Assembly: GCA_035561075.1 (NCBI GenBank)
Contig: DATMYF010000157.1
Span: 1-64,000, forward strand
Reading direction: 5' to 3'
From: JAMCRM01 sp035561075
GTDB taxonomy: Bacteria; Acidobacteriota; Terriglobia; Bryobacterales; Bryobacteraceae
DNA length: 64,000 nt
Each line of letters starts with the position of its first letter. The first letter of the stretch is position 1. Below the pieces are notes generated by a model. It saw nothing but the letters and a program-made list of their open reading frames with translations. It did not search any database and was not told where the DNA came from. The position numbers and the translations under genes were made by a program. Below are positions 50,374-59,095 of the stretch, piece after piece.

Positions 50374-51078
50374 ATGTCCGAAACATCTTTTCATCTGCCG
50401 CTGATAGGCGAATTGACGCCCTCATTCGAAGCCGATACTACCCAGGGCCGTGTCAAATTTCCCGAGGACTATCGCGGCAGGTGGGTCATCTTCTTCAGTC
50501 ATCCGGCCGATTTCACACCAGTCTGCACCACCGAATTCATGACCTTTGCCTCAATGCAGGACGAATTCCGGAAGCTGAACTGCGAATTACTCGGACTGTC
50601 GATCGACAGTACCTTCAGCCACATCGCCTGGCTGCGAACCATTAAAGAGAAGATCGATTTCGGTGGCATGAGAGGAGTGGAGGTGACCTTCCCGGTAATC
50701 TCCGATCTCAGTATGGAGGTAGCCAGGAAGTACGGCATGCTGCAGGCGTCCGCCAGCACCACGCAGACGGTGCGGGCCGTATTCCTGATCGACCCGCAGT
50801 CGATCGTGCGAGCGATGTTGTATTATCCGCTCTCGAACGGCCGCAACCTGGAGGAGATCAAGCGCCTGCTGATCGCGCTGCAAACCACCGACGACCACGG
50901 AGTGGCGACCCCGGCGAACTGGCTCCCGGGCGAGGATGTCATCATTCCGCCGCCGAACTCCTGCGGGGCGGCGAAGGAGCGCGTCGAGTCCGCCGGCGAC
51001 GATGTCCGCTGCCTCGACTGGTTCCTCTGCCTGAAAAAGCTTGACTTGGGCACCAAAAAAGTCACCGCGACGCGCTGA
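50374..51078 (+). CDS. Peroxiredoxin, 1-Cys Prx6-like
   Basis: This 234-residue thiol peroxidase reduces H2O2 and alkyl peroxides. The peroxidatic cysteine is Cys51 in HPADFTPVCTTEF. AVFLIDPQSIVRAMLYYP and the long C-terminal arm (about 165-234, ending with a DWFLCLKK motif) match the Prx6/AhpC-long group. Extra Cys residues near the C-terminus (NSCGAAKE, VRCLDW, FLCLKK) could act as resolving thiols. AAAAGGAG lies 6 nt before the ATG, and upstream in-frame codons lack protein-like sequence. It is divergent from the superoxide dismutase, whose product is its substrate. Confidence 0.92.
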   Translation: MSETSFHLPLIGELTPSFEADTTQGRVKFPEDYRGRWVIFFSHPADFTPVCTTEFMTFASMQDEFRKLNCELLGLSIDSTFSHIAWLRTIKEKIDFGGMRGVEVTFPVISDLSMEVARKYGMLQASASTTQTVRAVFLIDPQSIVRAMLYYPLSNGRNLEEIKRLLIALQTTDDHGVATPANWLPGEDVIIPPPNSCGAAKERVESAGDDVRCLDWFLCLKKLDLGTKKVTATR

Positions 51079-51129
51079 AATGAAGGCAAAATCGGCAGTA
51101 TAAGGCCACGGGCCGTGCGTTAAACTATT

Positions 51130-51160
51130 GTGCTGGGTCCGTGATGTCGCTCCCCAGCAC
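51130..51160 (+). promoter_or_regulatory. Hairpin just upstream of cdaA
   Basis: An 8-bp perfect stem GTGCTGGG / CCCAGCAC with a 15-nt loop ends 6 nt before the cdaA ATG (51167), where a ribosome site would be expected. If transcription starts upstream (TATAAG at 51099-51104 is a possible -10), the hairpin could limit translation. It might alternatively be the peroxiredoxin terminator. Confidence 0.35.
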
Positions 51161-51166
51161 TAGCCG

Positions 51167-52018
51167 ATGCCGCTGGCCTTCTTACAATTGCCGCTGCCGC
51201 TGCCCCAACTGACCATTCGGGGAGTCGTTGACATCCTGGTGGTTGGCTTCCTCATTTACCAGGCCCTTTCCGTTGTCCGGGGCACTCGCGCCGGTCACAT
51301 CCTGACAGGCATTCTAATGGCCGTGCTGCTGTATGGCGTGGCGGTCTGGATGCGCCTGGAAGCGTTGCGCTGGATGCTCTCCTACATTGTCCCGTACACC
51401 GCGCTGGCGGTGATTATCCTGTTCCAGTCGGAGATCCGGCGCACATTGGCGCGCATCGGCCGCAAGCGCTGGCTCGGGCGTGGTTTCCGGCGCCCCGAAT
51501 CGACCGACGAGATCCTGCTGGCTCTGAACCGGCTGAGCCAGGAAAAGACTGGGGCGCTCATCGTAATGGAGCGGGATATCGGGCTCCGCACGTTTATCGA
51601 GAGCGGCGTCCGTCTGGAATCGCATCTCTCGCGCGACCTGCTGCTGGCCATCTTCCAGCCCGGCGGAGCACTGCATGATGGCGCGGTGATCGCCCAGAAG
51701 GAGCGCATTGCCGCGGCGGCCTGCTTTCTGCCACTGAGCACTAATCCGGCGCTTTCCTCCAAGCTGGGGACCCGCCATCGCGCGGCCATTGGGATCACCG
51801 AGGAGACCGATTGCCTCTCCCTGGTGGTGTCCGAGGAGACCGGGCGGATTTCCCTGGCCGCCTTCGGGGAGATGGAACAGGGTCTCAACCTGCGGGAAGT
51901 CGATGAACGTATCGCGGCCCACTTCGGCGCCAAGCACCCCCCGCGTCTCGACGAGGAGCAGCCCGCGGACATTCCCATGTCCCAGGATGGCCCGCCCACA
52001 AAGGTGAGCCCCCAGTGA
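51167..52018 (+). CDS. cdaA: Diadenylate cyclase CdaA
   Basis: This 283-residue membrane enzyme makes c-di-AMP from two ATP. Three N-terminal transmembrane helices (about residues 12-85) precede the DAC catalytic domain (about 100-265). That domain carries the DGA motif (Asp171-Gly-Ala in LHDGAVIAQ) and RHR (Arg203-His-Arg in TRHRAAIGITEETD). A Pro-rich tail follows. It forms the conserved operon cdaA-cdaR-glmM, with the cdaR start overlapping its stop (GTG inside the CAGTGA junction). In characterised bacteria c-di-AMP controls potassium and osmotic balance; no classic receptor gene is adjacent, but a CPA2 antiporter lies 3.7 kb downstream. Confidence 0.95.
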   Translation: MPLAFLQLPLPLPQLTIRGVVDILVVGFLIYQALSVVRGTRAGHILTGILMAVLLYGVAVWMRLEALRWMLSYIVPYTALAVIILFQSEIRRTLARIGRKRWLGRGFRRPESTDEILLALNRLSQEKTGALIVMERDIGLRTFIESGVRLESHLSRDLLLAIFQPGGALHDGAVIAQKERIAAAACFLPLSTNPALSSKLGTRHRAAIGITEETDCLSLVVSEETGRISLAAFGEMEQGLNLREVDERIAAHFGAKHPPRLDEEQPADIPMSQDGPPTKVSPQ

Positions 52019-52707
52019 GGAGCTCACCCGTAAAGTCCGTGTTCCGGTTCGTATTCCGGGACCTGGGGTGGAAATTGGTCTCGCTCGGGGCTGCCGTGTT
52101 GCTCTGGGTCTTCGCCGTGAGTGAGCCGTCGCTTTCGAGCTTCGTCAGCGTTCCGGTGCAGTTCAAAGGTCTGCCGGACGGGTTGGAGATCAGTTCGGAC
52201 GTAATAGAATCGGTATACCTGGAGGTACGCGGCCCAGCAGGCGAGCTACGGTCGATGGGCGAGCACCAGGAGTATGCAGTGGTGATGGATATGTCGCATG
52301 TACGCCCCGGGGAGCATACTTTTACAGTGGGGGATAGCGATGTAATCCTGCCTCGCGGGACCCACCTGGTACGCGCCATCCCATCGCAGTTGCGCTTCGA
52401 GTTCGAGCGACGGGCTTGGCGCGTGGTGCCGGTGGAAGTGCGGTTCGGCAGGCCGCAGCCGGGCTATGAGATAGCCAGCCACGAAGTCTCGCCGCCTACG
52501 TTACAGATTGTCGGCCCGCAGAGCCGCGTAAACCGAGTCCATGCGGTGACGACGGACCCTGTGGATATCAGCCAGGTTGTGGGCGCTTCCGAGATTCGCG
52601 TCACGGCGTTTGTGGACGACCCGCATGTGCGGTTCACAAGCCCGCCCAAAGTGGCCGTGAAGGTGCACGTCAAGGCCCGCGCGGAGGCTTCCGCGAGCGC
52701 CAGGTAG
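52015..52707 (+). CDS. cdaR: CdaR, YbbR-domain regulator of CdaA
   Basis: This 230-residue protein has one N-terminal membrane helix (about residues 13-33, LGWKLVSLGAAVLLWVFAVSE). Two YbbR repeats follow (about 40-125 and 130-220), exposed outside the cytoplasm. CdaR partners modulate diadenylate cyclase activity. The start is GTG at 52015, overlapping the cdaA stop by 4 bases, so the two are translationally coupled. glmM follows 17 bp later. It is shorter than Bacillus CdaR, which has four repeats. Confidence 0.9.
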   Translation: MRSSPVKSVFRFVFRDLGWKLVSLGAAVLLWVFAVSEPSLSSFVSVPVQFKGLPDGLEISSDVIESVYLEVRGPAGELRSMGEHQEYAVVMDMSHVRPGEHTFTVGDSDVILPRGTHLVRAIPSQLRFEFERRAWRVVPVEVRFGRPQPGYEIASHEVSPPTLQIVGPQSRVNRVHAVTTDPVDISQVVGASEIRVTAFVDDPHVRFTSPPKVAVKVHVKARAEASASAR

Positions 52708-52724
52708 TCTTGAAGAGGAGAGGG

Positions 52725-54077
52725 ATGGGTAAAGAACTGTTTGGCACGGATGGCATACGAGGGGTTGCGGGGGAGTACCCGCTGGACCCCCCGACGGTGC
52801 ATGCGCTCGGGATGGCGCTGGGGAGCGACGTTCGCGGCGTGACGTCCGATCCGGAAGTTCTGATCGGCATGGATACCCGGGAATCCTCGCCGTGGATCGC
52901 CGCCCAGGTGGCCGGGGGCCTGGCCCGCCGGGGCGTGCGGGTGCGCAACGCCGGCGTGATTACCACCCCGGGGGTCGCCTACCTCACCAGCACCGGCCCG
53001 TTCTGCGCGGGGGTGATGATCTCGGCGTCCCACAACCCGTACCGGGATAATGGCATCAAGGTGTTCAGCCACTCCGGTTTCAAGCTGCCGGACGAGGAGG
53101 AGCACATCATTGAGCAGGAGATCTTCCGGCTGCTGGAGGAAGGCGTGGACCCGAAACCGGCCGCGCTTCAGGCCGATGTCGGGCTGGACCAGCAATATCT
53201 GGAGTTTCTCATTTCCACCGCCCCGGCTCTGCTCACGGGTTACCGTATAGTGCTCGATTGCGGAAACGGCGGCGCCTGCCAGCTTGCGTATGACCTGTTC
53301 AGCCGGTTGGGCGCCACCATTACTGCCATCAATCGCAAGCCGGATGGCCGCAATATCAACCTGAATTGCGGCGCCATGCATGTCGAGGGGCTGCGGCAGG
53401 CGGTGCTCGACTCGAAGGCCGATTTCGGAGCCGCCTTCGACGGCGACGCCGACCGCGCCATCTTCGTATCGGGCTCCGGGAAAGTCGTGAATGGCGACGG
53501 CGTTCTGCTGGTGGCGGGACGCGACATGAGGGCTTCCGGGCGCCTCCCGGGGGACGTGGTGGTGGCCACGGTAATGAGCAACCTGGGGCTTGAAAAAGCG
53601 CTTCAGCGCCACGGCATCCGCATGCTGCGCACCCCGGTTGGGGACAAGTACGTCCTTGAAGAGATGGTGCGGTGCGGCGCCATGCTGGGCGGCGAGCAGT
53701 CCGGCCACGTCATCTTCCGGGAATACGCCACTACGGGAGACGGCCTGCTGACGGCGCTACGCGTGTTCGAAATTGCCGTGCGGGACGGGCGGAATCTCGA
53801 TGAGCTCACGGCCGAGTTCGCCGTTTTTCCGCAGCGCCTGGTCAACGTGCGAGTACGGGAGCGTCGTCCGCTGGAGGACATCCCCGCCATCGCCGCCGCA
53901 ATCCGCCACTGCGAGCAGACCTTCGGGGACGCGGGGCGCGTGGTGGTACGGTACTCCGGCACGGAGCCTCTCGCCCGCGTTATGGTAGAAGGTCCCGACC
54001 TGGCACAGGTGGAGGACTGCACCGCTCGTATCGCTGGTGCCATCGAGCAGGAACTGGGTACTCAAAAAGGAGTGTAG
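52725..54077 (+). CDS. glmM: Phosphoglucosamine mutase
   Basis: This 450-residue enzyme converts glucosamine-6-phosphate to glucosamine-1-phosphate for peptidoglycan and lipopolysaccharide precursors. The active-site serine is Ser102 in MISASHNPY, the Mg2+ loop is DGDADRA, and the sugar loop is GGEQSGH. RYSGTEPLARVM binds phosphate. GAGGAG lies 4 nt before ATG 52725; a TTG five codons earlier is possible but less likely. It is the third gene of the c-di-AMP operon, in which CdaA and GlmM are known to interact in other bacteria. Confidence 0.97.
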   Translation: MGKELFGTDGIRGVAGEYPLDPPTVHALGMALGSDVRGVTSDPEVLIGMDTRESSPWIAAQVAGGLARRGVRVRNAGVITTPGVAYLTSTGPFCAGVMISASHNPYRDNGIKVFSHSGFKLPDEEEHIIEQEIFRLLEEGVDPKPAALQADVGLDQQYLEFLISTAPALLTGYRIVLDCGNGGACQLAYDLFSRLGATITAINRKPDGRNINLNCGAMHVEGLRQAVLDSKADFGAAFDGDADRAIFVSGSGKVVNGDGVLLVAGRDMRASGRLPGDVVVATVMSNLGLEKALQRHGIRMLRTPVGDKYVLEEMVRCGAMLGGEQSGHVIFREYATTGDGLLTALRVFEIAVRDGRNLDELTAEFAVFPQRLVNVRVRERRPLEDIPAIAAAIRHCEQTFGDAGRVVVRYSGTEPLARVMVEGPDLAQVEDCTARIAGAIEQELGTQKGV

Positions 54078-54083
54078 AACCGC

Positions 54084-54725
54084 ATGCGCATTTGCATTTT
54101 GATGTTGACGCTGGCCGCCATGGCCTTCCCGCAGCAGCCGCAGCGGGCACCGCGGCCGAAGCCGTTCGAAAACGGTTGGGTGTCGCTGTTCAACGGCAAG
54201 GACCTTACCAATTGGGTGGAGGTCGGCAAAGAGAAGTGGACCATCGAGGACGGCACCATCCACGGCCAGGGCATCTCCAAGGAATACGGCTATCTCAAGA
54301 CGGCCAACAACTACAAGGACTTTGAGCTTTCCCTCCAGTTCAAGTGCGAGGCGGACGGCAACAGCGGCGTCTTCTTCCACGCGGAGTTCAAGCCCGGCAC
54401 GCCGGAGATCACGCAAGGCCTCCAGTTTGAGATCGACCGCACCCCGAACCATCACGCCGGCGGTCTCTACGGCGACGGGCGCCAATGGATCGTCTGGCCG
54501 GCGCCGCAGGACGAGTTCGTCATCCGGCCCAACGACTGGAACGATATGCTCATGATCGTCGAGGGCAACCGCTACCGCACCCGGCTGAACGGCGTATGGG
54601 TGGTGGATTTCACCGACCCGACGCCCAAGTCCTTCGACGGCGGCATCGCCCTGCAATTGCACTCCGGCGGCCAGGGCAACATGCGGTTCAAGGAGATCTT
54701 CATCCGGGACCTCTCGAAGCGATAA
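54084..54725 (+). CDS. Secreted DUF1080 protein, single domain
   Basis: This 213-residue protein has a signal peptide (MRICILMLTLAAMAFPQ) and one DUF1080/3-keto-disaccharide hydrolase-like domain. The domain runs from WVSLFNGKDLTNW to GGQGNMRFKEIFIRDL, with the typical DGTIHGQG and NSGVFFHAEF motifs. It begins 6 bp after glmM, probably as the fourth gene of that operon, with AAAGGAG overlapping the glmM end. Compared with the two-domain copy at 7118-8251 it is half-length and uses a Sec rather than Tat signal. The carbohydrate partner is unknown. Confidence 0.85.
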   Translation: MRICILMLTLAAMAFPQQPQRAPRPKPFENGWVSLFNGKDLTNWVEVGKEKWTIEDGTIHGQGISKEYGYLKTANNYKDFELSLQFKCEADGNSGVFFHAEFKPGTPEITQGLQFEIDRTPNHHAGGLYGDGRQWIVWPAPQDEFVIRPNDWNDMLMIVEGNRYRTRLNGVWVVDFTDPTPKSFDGGIALQLHSGGQGNMRFKEIFIRDLSKR

Positions 54726-54748
54726 CCCGGGCATCGCCCCTGGATGGC

Positions 54749-55642
54749 ATGGGCCGGCGGCTGTTTTACTGCGACCACCACGCGTTTCCACTACCCGCCG
54801 GCCATCGCTTTCCGGTCGCCAAGTACGCGCTCGTCAGGGCATTGCTCGCCGGGGATGGTTTCTTCACCCTGGTACCCGCTCCTTTTGCGCCCGTGCAGGC
54901 CATCGAACTGGCGCACGACCCAGCGTATGTGCGCGCGTTTCTCGACGGCACCCTGGAACCGCAGGTGATGCGCCGCATCGGCTTCCCGTGGTCGGAAGGG
55001 CTGGTGCGGCGCACGCTGGCTTCGGTCGGGGGGACGCTGGCGGCTGCGGAGGAGGCGCTCGCGAGCGGCTTTGGGGGCAACCTCGCCGGTGGCACCCATC
55101 ATGCGTTCCGCGCTGAAGGCTCCGGCTTTTGCGTCTTCAACGACATCGCAATAGCCGTGCTGGGGCTGCGTGCCGCGGGCCGGGCCGCGCGTGCCGCGGT
55201 TGTCGATCTGGACGTGCACCAGGGCGACGGCACCGCCCGCATCTTCCAAAACGACGATGCCGTCCTCACCCTTTCGCTGCATGGCCGCCACAACTTCCCC
55301 TTCCGCAAAGAGCGCAGCCGCATTGACGTGGACCTGCCGGACGCCACCGGGGACGACGAATATTTGGCAGCTCTTGGCACGGTCCTGCCGCGCATTTTCG
55401 ACTTCGGCCCCCGGATCGTCTTCTATCAATCCGGCGTGGACGCGCTGGAGGGCGACCGCCTGGGCCGTCTCGCCATGACGCACCACGGCCTGCTGGCTCG
55501 CGACCGCATGGTCTTCGAAGCCTGCCGGGCGGCCGCGGTGCCGGTAGTGATCACCCTCGGGGGCGGGTATGGAGACCCCATCGCCCGCACCGCCGAAGCC
55601 CACGTAGGCACATTCCGCACCGCGGCGGAAGTGTTCCGGTAG
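54749..55642 (+). CDS. Histone deacetylase-family (AcuC-like) hydrolase
   Basis: This 297-residue zinc hydrolase is of the arginase/deacetylase fold. LAGGTHHAF provides the active-site His pair, VVDLDVHQGDG the Asp/His zinc ligands, and SGVDALEGDRLGRL the third ligand region. GGGYGDPIA closes the site. Bacterial members remove acetyl groups from polyamines, acetoin-related proteins or acyl-lysines. The start is ATG 54749; a longer frame would run back into the DUF1080 gene. It lies 23 bp after that gene, on the same strand, and may be part of the same transcript. Confidence 0.88.
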   Translation: MGRRLFYCDHHAFPLPAGHRFPVAKYALVRALLAGDGFFTLVPAPFAPVQAIELAHDPAYVRAFLDGTLEPQVMRRIGFPWSEGLVRRTLASVGGTLAAAEEALASGFGGNLAGGTHHAFRAEGSGFCVFNDIAIAVLGLRAAGRAARAAVVDLDVHQGDGTARIFQNDDAVLTLSLHGRHNFPFRKERSRIDVDLPDATGDDEYLAALGTVLPRIFDFGPRIVFYQSGVDALEGDRLGRLAMTHHGLLARDRMVFEACRAAAVPVVITLGGGYGDPIARTAEAHVGTFRTAAEVFR

Positions 55643-55689
55643 TTCGCCCGGCTGCCCCGCTGTACCATGGAAGTTTCGATCGGTGGTGC

Positions 55690-57330
55690 ATGGAGAACTG
55701 GGATTCCCTGACGCGCGTAGTGGTTCTGCTCGGTTTTGCCGCGGGCTTCGGCGTATTGCTGCGCCGCCTGGGCCAGAACGCCATAGTGGGTTACCTGCTG
55801 GCCGGGGTGGTCCTGGGCCCGACCGGCCTGGGGCTGTTCGGCGCCGGGCAGCAACTGCGGCAACTCAGCGAGCTGGGCGTTGCCCTGCTGCTATTCTCGA
55901 TCGGGCTCGAATTCTCGTTTTCACGGCTCCGCCAGATCGGCCGCGTGGCCACATTCGGCGGACTGGCACAGATCTCCCTGACCCTGCTGGCGGTGACGGG
56001 AATCCTGCGTCTCGCCGGGCTGGCGCTTCCGGAGGCACTGGTTATGGGTGCCGCCATCGCCATGAGCAGCACGGCGGTAGTGATCCGGGTTCTGGTGGAT
56101 AACGCCGAGCTCGACAGCCGGCATGGCAGGAACGCCGTTGGGATCCTGCTCGCTCAGGATCTCGCGGTGCTTCCCCTTATGCTGGCCATGGACGCCATGG
56201 CGGAAAATATGGGCGGCACGCAGGCGCTCGCGCGTTTTGGCCTGAAAGCGTCGGGGATTGCGGTTGCCAGCGCGCTGCTCTGGCTGGCTATGCGCTATGC
56301 CGCTCCGGCGCTTTTCGCGCGGGCGCTGCTGTCCAGAAACCGCGAGCTTCCTGTCATCGTGGCCGCATGCGCCAGCCTCGGAGCCGCGGCGGGCGCCCAT
56401 GCGGTAGGGCTCTCTCCGGCTATCGGCGCTTTCGCGGCGGGGGTGGTCCTGGCGGAATCGCCGTTCGCGACACAGATCAGGGCCGATCTCACTCCCCTCA
56501 CCGCCGTGTTCGTAGCCACCTTCTTCGCCGCAATCGGCACGTTGGTGCACCTCCCGGTTGGGATCGAGATAGCGTATATAGCCCTCGCCGCCGTCGGTGT
56601 GCTGCTGCTGAAAACTCTGATTGCCAGCGGGGTGGTCTGGCTTTTCCAGCGCTCCGTCCGTGTATCCCTGGCCACTGGGCTGGCCCTCTCGCAGGTCGGG
56701 GAGTTCACCTTCGTGCTGGCGGACAACGGCAACCGCAGGGGTCTCATCGGCGCCGCCGACCTGGAGTTTCTGGTGGCAGTATCGCTCCTCACTCTGGTCG
56801 CCACTCCGTACGTGATGGGGATTGCGCCGCGGTTGATTGCCGTGCTGATGCGCCGCATCCCAGCCAGCCACCGGCGCGGGCTTGAGACGGCCAAACCGGA
56901 GAAACGCTGGGACCGGGTGATCGTAATCGGGTACGGACCCGCCGGCCAGCAGGTGGTTGCCGCGCTGCAGCGCGAAGGAACGCGGTTCCTGGTTCTCGAA
57001 TTCAACCCCAACACGGTCAGCGCCTGCCGTCCGACGCTCCCCATCGAACTTGGCGACGCCACCCAGCCCGAGATCCTTCAGCATATCGGGGTAGGGCAGT
57101 CCAGGGCGGTGGTGATCACCGTTCCGGACCCGTCGGCGTCACGCGTCATCACCGAGCAGGTGGCCCATATCGCCCCCAAGGTCCCGGTGATCGTCAGGGC
57201 ACGTTACCACCAGTATGCCGCCATGCTGGAGAACGCCGGGGCAACCTACACCGTGGATGAGGAGCAGATCGTCGGCAGCGAGATGGCCAACCGGCTGCTT
57301 GCCCAGCTCTCGGCGGCTGTTTCCCGATAG
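55690..57330 (+). CDS. CPA2-family antiporter, KefB-like
   Basis: This 546-residue protein has about twelve membrane helices (residues 5-375) with VGYLLAGVVLGPTGLGLF, GVALLLFSIGLEFS and LSQVGEFTFVLAD. A TrkA-N domain follows (about 400-525, VIGYGPAGQQVVAAL). It would exchange K+ or Na+ for protons. It shares the fold of the antiporter at 25013-26710, but the two differ widely in sequence. No RCK_C domain, the usual c-di-AMP site in such transporters, is visible at the C-terminus. It is the last gene before a strand switch. Confidence 0.9.
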   Translation: MENWDSLTRVVVLLGFAAGFGVLLRRLGQNAIVGYLLAGVVLGPTGLGLFGAGQQLRQLSELGVALLLFSIGLEFSFSRLRQIGRVATFGGLAQISLTLLAVTGILRLAGLALPEALVMGAAIAMSSTAVVIRVLVDNAELDSRHGRNAVGILLAQDLAVLPLMLAMDAMAENMGGTQALARFGLKASGIAVASALLWLAMRYAAPALFARALLSRNRELPVIVAACASLGAAAGAHAVGLSPAIGAFAAGVVLAESPFATQIRADLTPLTAVFVATFFAAIGTLVHLPVGIEIAYIALAAVGVLLLKTLIASGVVWLFQRSVRVSLATGLALSQVGEFTFVLADNGNRRGLIGAADLEFLVAVSLLTLVATPYVMGIAPRLIAVLMRRIPASHRRGLETAKPEKRWDRVIVIGYGPAGQQVVAALQREGTRFLVLEFNPNTVSACRPTLPIELGDATQPEILQHIGVGQSRAVVITVPDPSASRVITEQVAHIAPKVPVIVRARYHQYAAMLENAGATYTVDEEQIVGSEMANRLLAQLSAAVSR

Positions 57331-57334
57331 CCGC

Positions 57335-57841
57335 TCAGGGCGTCACTGCGGCGCGGGCCAGCTTTGCGGCGCTGATGGCCTGTCCCACGTGCCGCTGGGT
57401 GTGCTCGGCGATGTGAACCAGCAGTCCGATCAGGGTTGTGGGAAGGCGCTTGCGCCCCACCTCGCGCGGCTCGGCTAGGGTGGCCGGGTCGATGGAGCGA
57501 AGCACCGCTTCGGCGTTCGCGAAGGCCTTCTCGATGGCTGCCAGTAGCTCTTCCCGTCCCGCGCCGGGCTCCATCTCGGTACGGGTAGCGGCGAGTTGCG
57601 CCGCCGAGAGTTGCCGTCCCTGGGCGTACGTAAGGAGCCGGTCCACGCTGCCGGCTATGTGCCTCAGGTGAAAGCCCGCCGGTCCAAGGCCGTACGGACG
57701 CGCCCACAAGTGCGCCGGGCTCAATCCCTCGGTGTGGCGGGCGAGGTCTTCGCGTGCCTGCTCGAACGCACGGAGAACCGGCGCAACGGACGGATCGACG
57801 TCGGGCAGAGGTCCTCGCAACCATGGCTCCGGAGCAATCAT
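57335..57841 (-). CDS. DinB-family protein
   Basis: This 168-residue four-helix DinB/YfiT-like protein has conserved His residues at the expected positions: FHLRHIAGSVDRLL in helix 2 and LLVHIAEHTQRHVGQ in the last helix. These make a likely three-His metal site. Family members are thiol-dependent metalloenzymes or damage-induced proteins; the exact role is unknown. The start is ATG 57841, with a TATACT box 6 nt upstream. It diverges from aroC, with start codons 74 bp apart. Confidence 0.82.
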   Translation of the reverse strand: MIAPEPWLRGPLPDVDPSVAPVLRAFEQAREDLARHTEGLSPAHLWARPYGLGPAGFHLRHIAGSVDRLLTYAQGRQLSAAQLAATRTEMEPGAGREELLAAIEKAFANAEAVLRSIDPATLAEPREVGRKRLPTTLIGLLVHIAEHTQRHVGQAISAAKLARAAVTP

Positions 57842-57847
57842 CTTCGC

Positions 57848-57853
57848 AGTATA
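57848..57853 (-). promoter_or_regulatory. -10 box TATACT, leaderless start of the DinB gene
   Basis: On the minus strand the hexamer ends 6 nt before ATG 57841. The divergent aroC gene has a TACGAT (57898-57903) 12 nt before its own ATG. Confidence 0.45.
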
Positions 57854-57915
57854 TACGGCGCCGGGAACAGATGCGCGACCGCAAGGGAGCGATTTGTTAC
57901 GATGAAATTTCCTCC

Positions 57916-59088
57916 ATGCTGCGATTCGAAACAGCCGGCGAGTCACACGGCGAATGCCTGGTAGCCACCCTCACGGGTCTGCCCGCGGGGGTGCCGGTCT
58001 CCATCCCCGCCGTAAACCGCGAGTTATGGCGCCGTCAGCAGGGCTACGGCCGCGGCGGGCGCATGAAAATCGAGACCGATCGCGCGGAGATTGTGGCCGG
58101 GGTACGGCAATCGATCACCATCGGCTCGCCTATAGCGGTGCTCATCCGCAATGCGGACTGGAAAAACTGGACCGAGGCGATGGCCGTGGAGGATTCCGAT
58201 GGGCTGGAGGAGAAGCGCAAGCCGGTCACGCGCCCGCGCCCGGGGCACGCCGATCTCGCCGGCGCGCTGAAGTACGGCTTCCACGACGCGCGTTACATTC
58301 TGGAGCGTGCCAGCGCCCGCGAAACCACTGCCCGGGTGGCCGTGGGGGCGCTTGCCAAGGCCTTTCTCGCGCAGTTCGGCGTCGAAGTGCTGAGCCATGT
58401 GGTGGCGGTCGGGCCGGTCCGGCTGGAACGCCCGGTATCCTGGGAAGAGATTGCCGCACTCGCCCGCCGGGACGATGTCCTGCTGGGATGTGCGGACCCC
58501 GACACCGAGCGCAAAATGAAAGAAGTAGTGGACGAGGCGTATCGCACCGGCGATACCGTGGGCGGGGTCTTCGAGGTGGTGGCGCACAATGTGCCGCCGG
58601 GCCTGGGCTCCCACATTACCTGGGACACGCGTCTGGACGGCCGGCTCGCGCAAGCCATCGTCTCCATCCAGGCGGTGAAAGGCGTGGAGGTCGGGCTGGC
58701 CGCGGAGGGCGCCGCGAGCTTTGGCTCGAAGGTGCAGGACACCATCCGGTACAGCCGCGAGGAGCGCCGCTTTGAGCGTGGCGCCAACCGCGCCGGGGGA
58801 CTCGAGGGTGGGATCACCAACGGCCAGGATGTCGTGCTGCGGGGGATGTTGAAGCCTATCTCGACGCTCCGGCGGCCGCTCGAATCCGTGGATTTCACCA
58901 CCCGGGAGCCGGCGCTGGCGGCCTACGAGCGCTCCGACGTGGCCGTGATCCCCGCCGCCGGCGTGGTCGGGGAAGCCATGACCGCGCTGGTTCTCGCGCA
59001 GGCGTTTCTGGAAAAGTTCGGCGGCGATTCGCTCCCTGAAACGCGCCGCCATTTTGAGGGCTACATCGAGCAGGTGAAGAACTTCTAG
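57916..59088 (+). CDS. aroC: Chorismate synthase
   Basis: This 390-residue flavin-dependent enzyme is the last step of the shikimate pathway, converting 5-enolpyruvylshikimate 3-phosphate to chorismate. The family signatures are present: TAGESHGECLVATLTGLPAG, YGRGGRMKIETD, RPRPGHADLAGALKYG, and GEGAASFGSK-type C-terminal motifs. The size is normal for bacteria. The start is ATG 57916, as upstream in-frame codons fall in the divergent DinB gene. It is followed by def after 7 bp, beginning the run aroC-def-fmt-argJ. Confidence 0.96.
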   Translation: MLRFETAGESHGECLVATLTGLPAGVPVSIPAVNRELWRRQQGYGRGGRMKIETDRAEIVAGVRQSITIGSPIAVLIRNADWKNWTEAMAVEDSDGLEEKRKPVTRPRPGHADLAGALKYGFHDARYILERASARETTARVAVGALAKAFLAQFGVEVLSHVVAVGPVRLERPVSWEEIAALARRDDVLLGCADPDTERKMKEVVDEAYRTGDTVGGVFEVVAHNVPPGLGSHITWDTRLDGRLAQAIVSIQAVKGVEVGLAAEGAASFGSKVQDTIRYSREERRFERGANRAGGLEGGITNGQDVVLRGMLKPISTLRRPLESVDFTTREPALAAYERSDVAVIPAAGVVGEAMTALVLAQAFLEKFGGDSLPETRRHFEGYIEQVKNF

Positions 59089-59095
59089 CACAACT

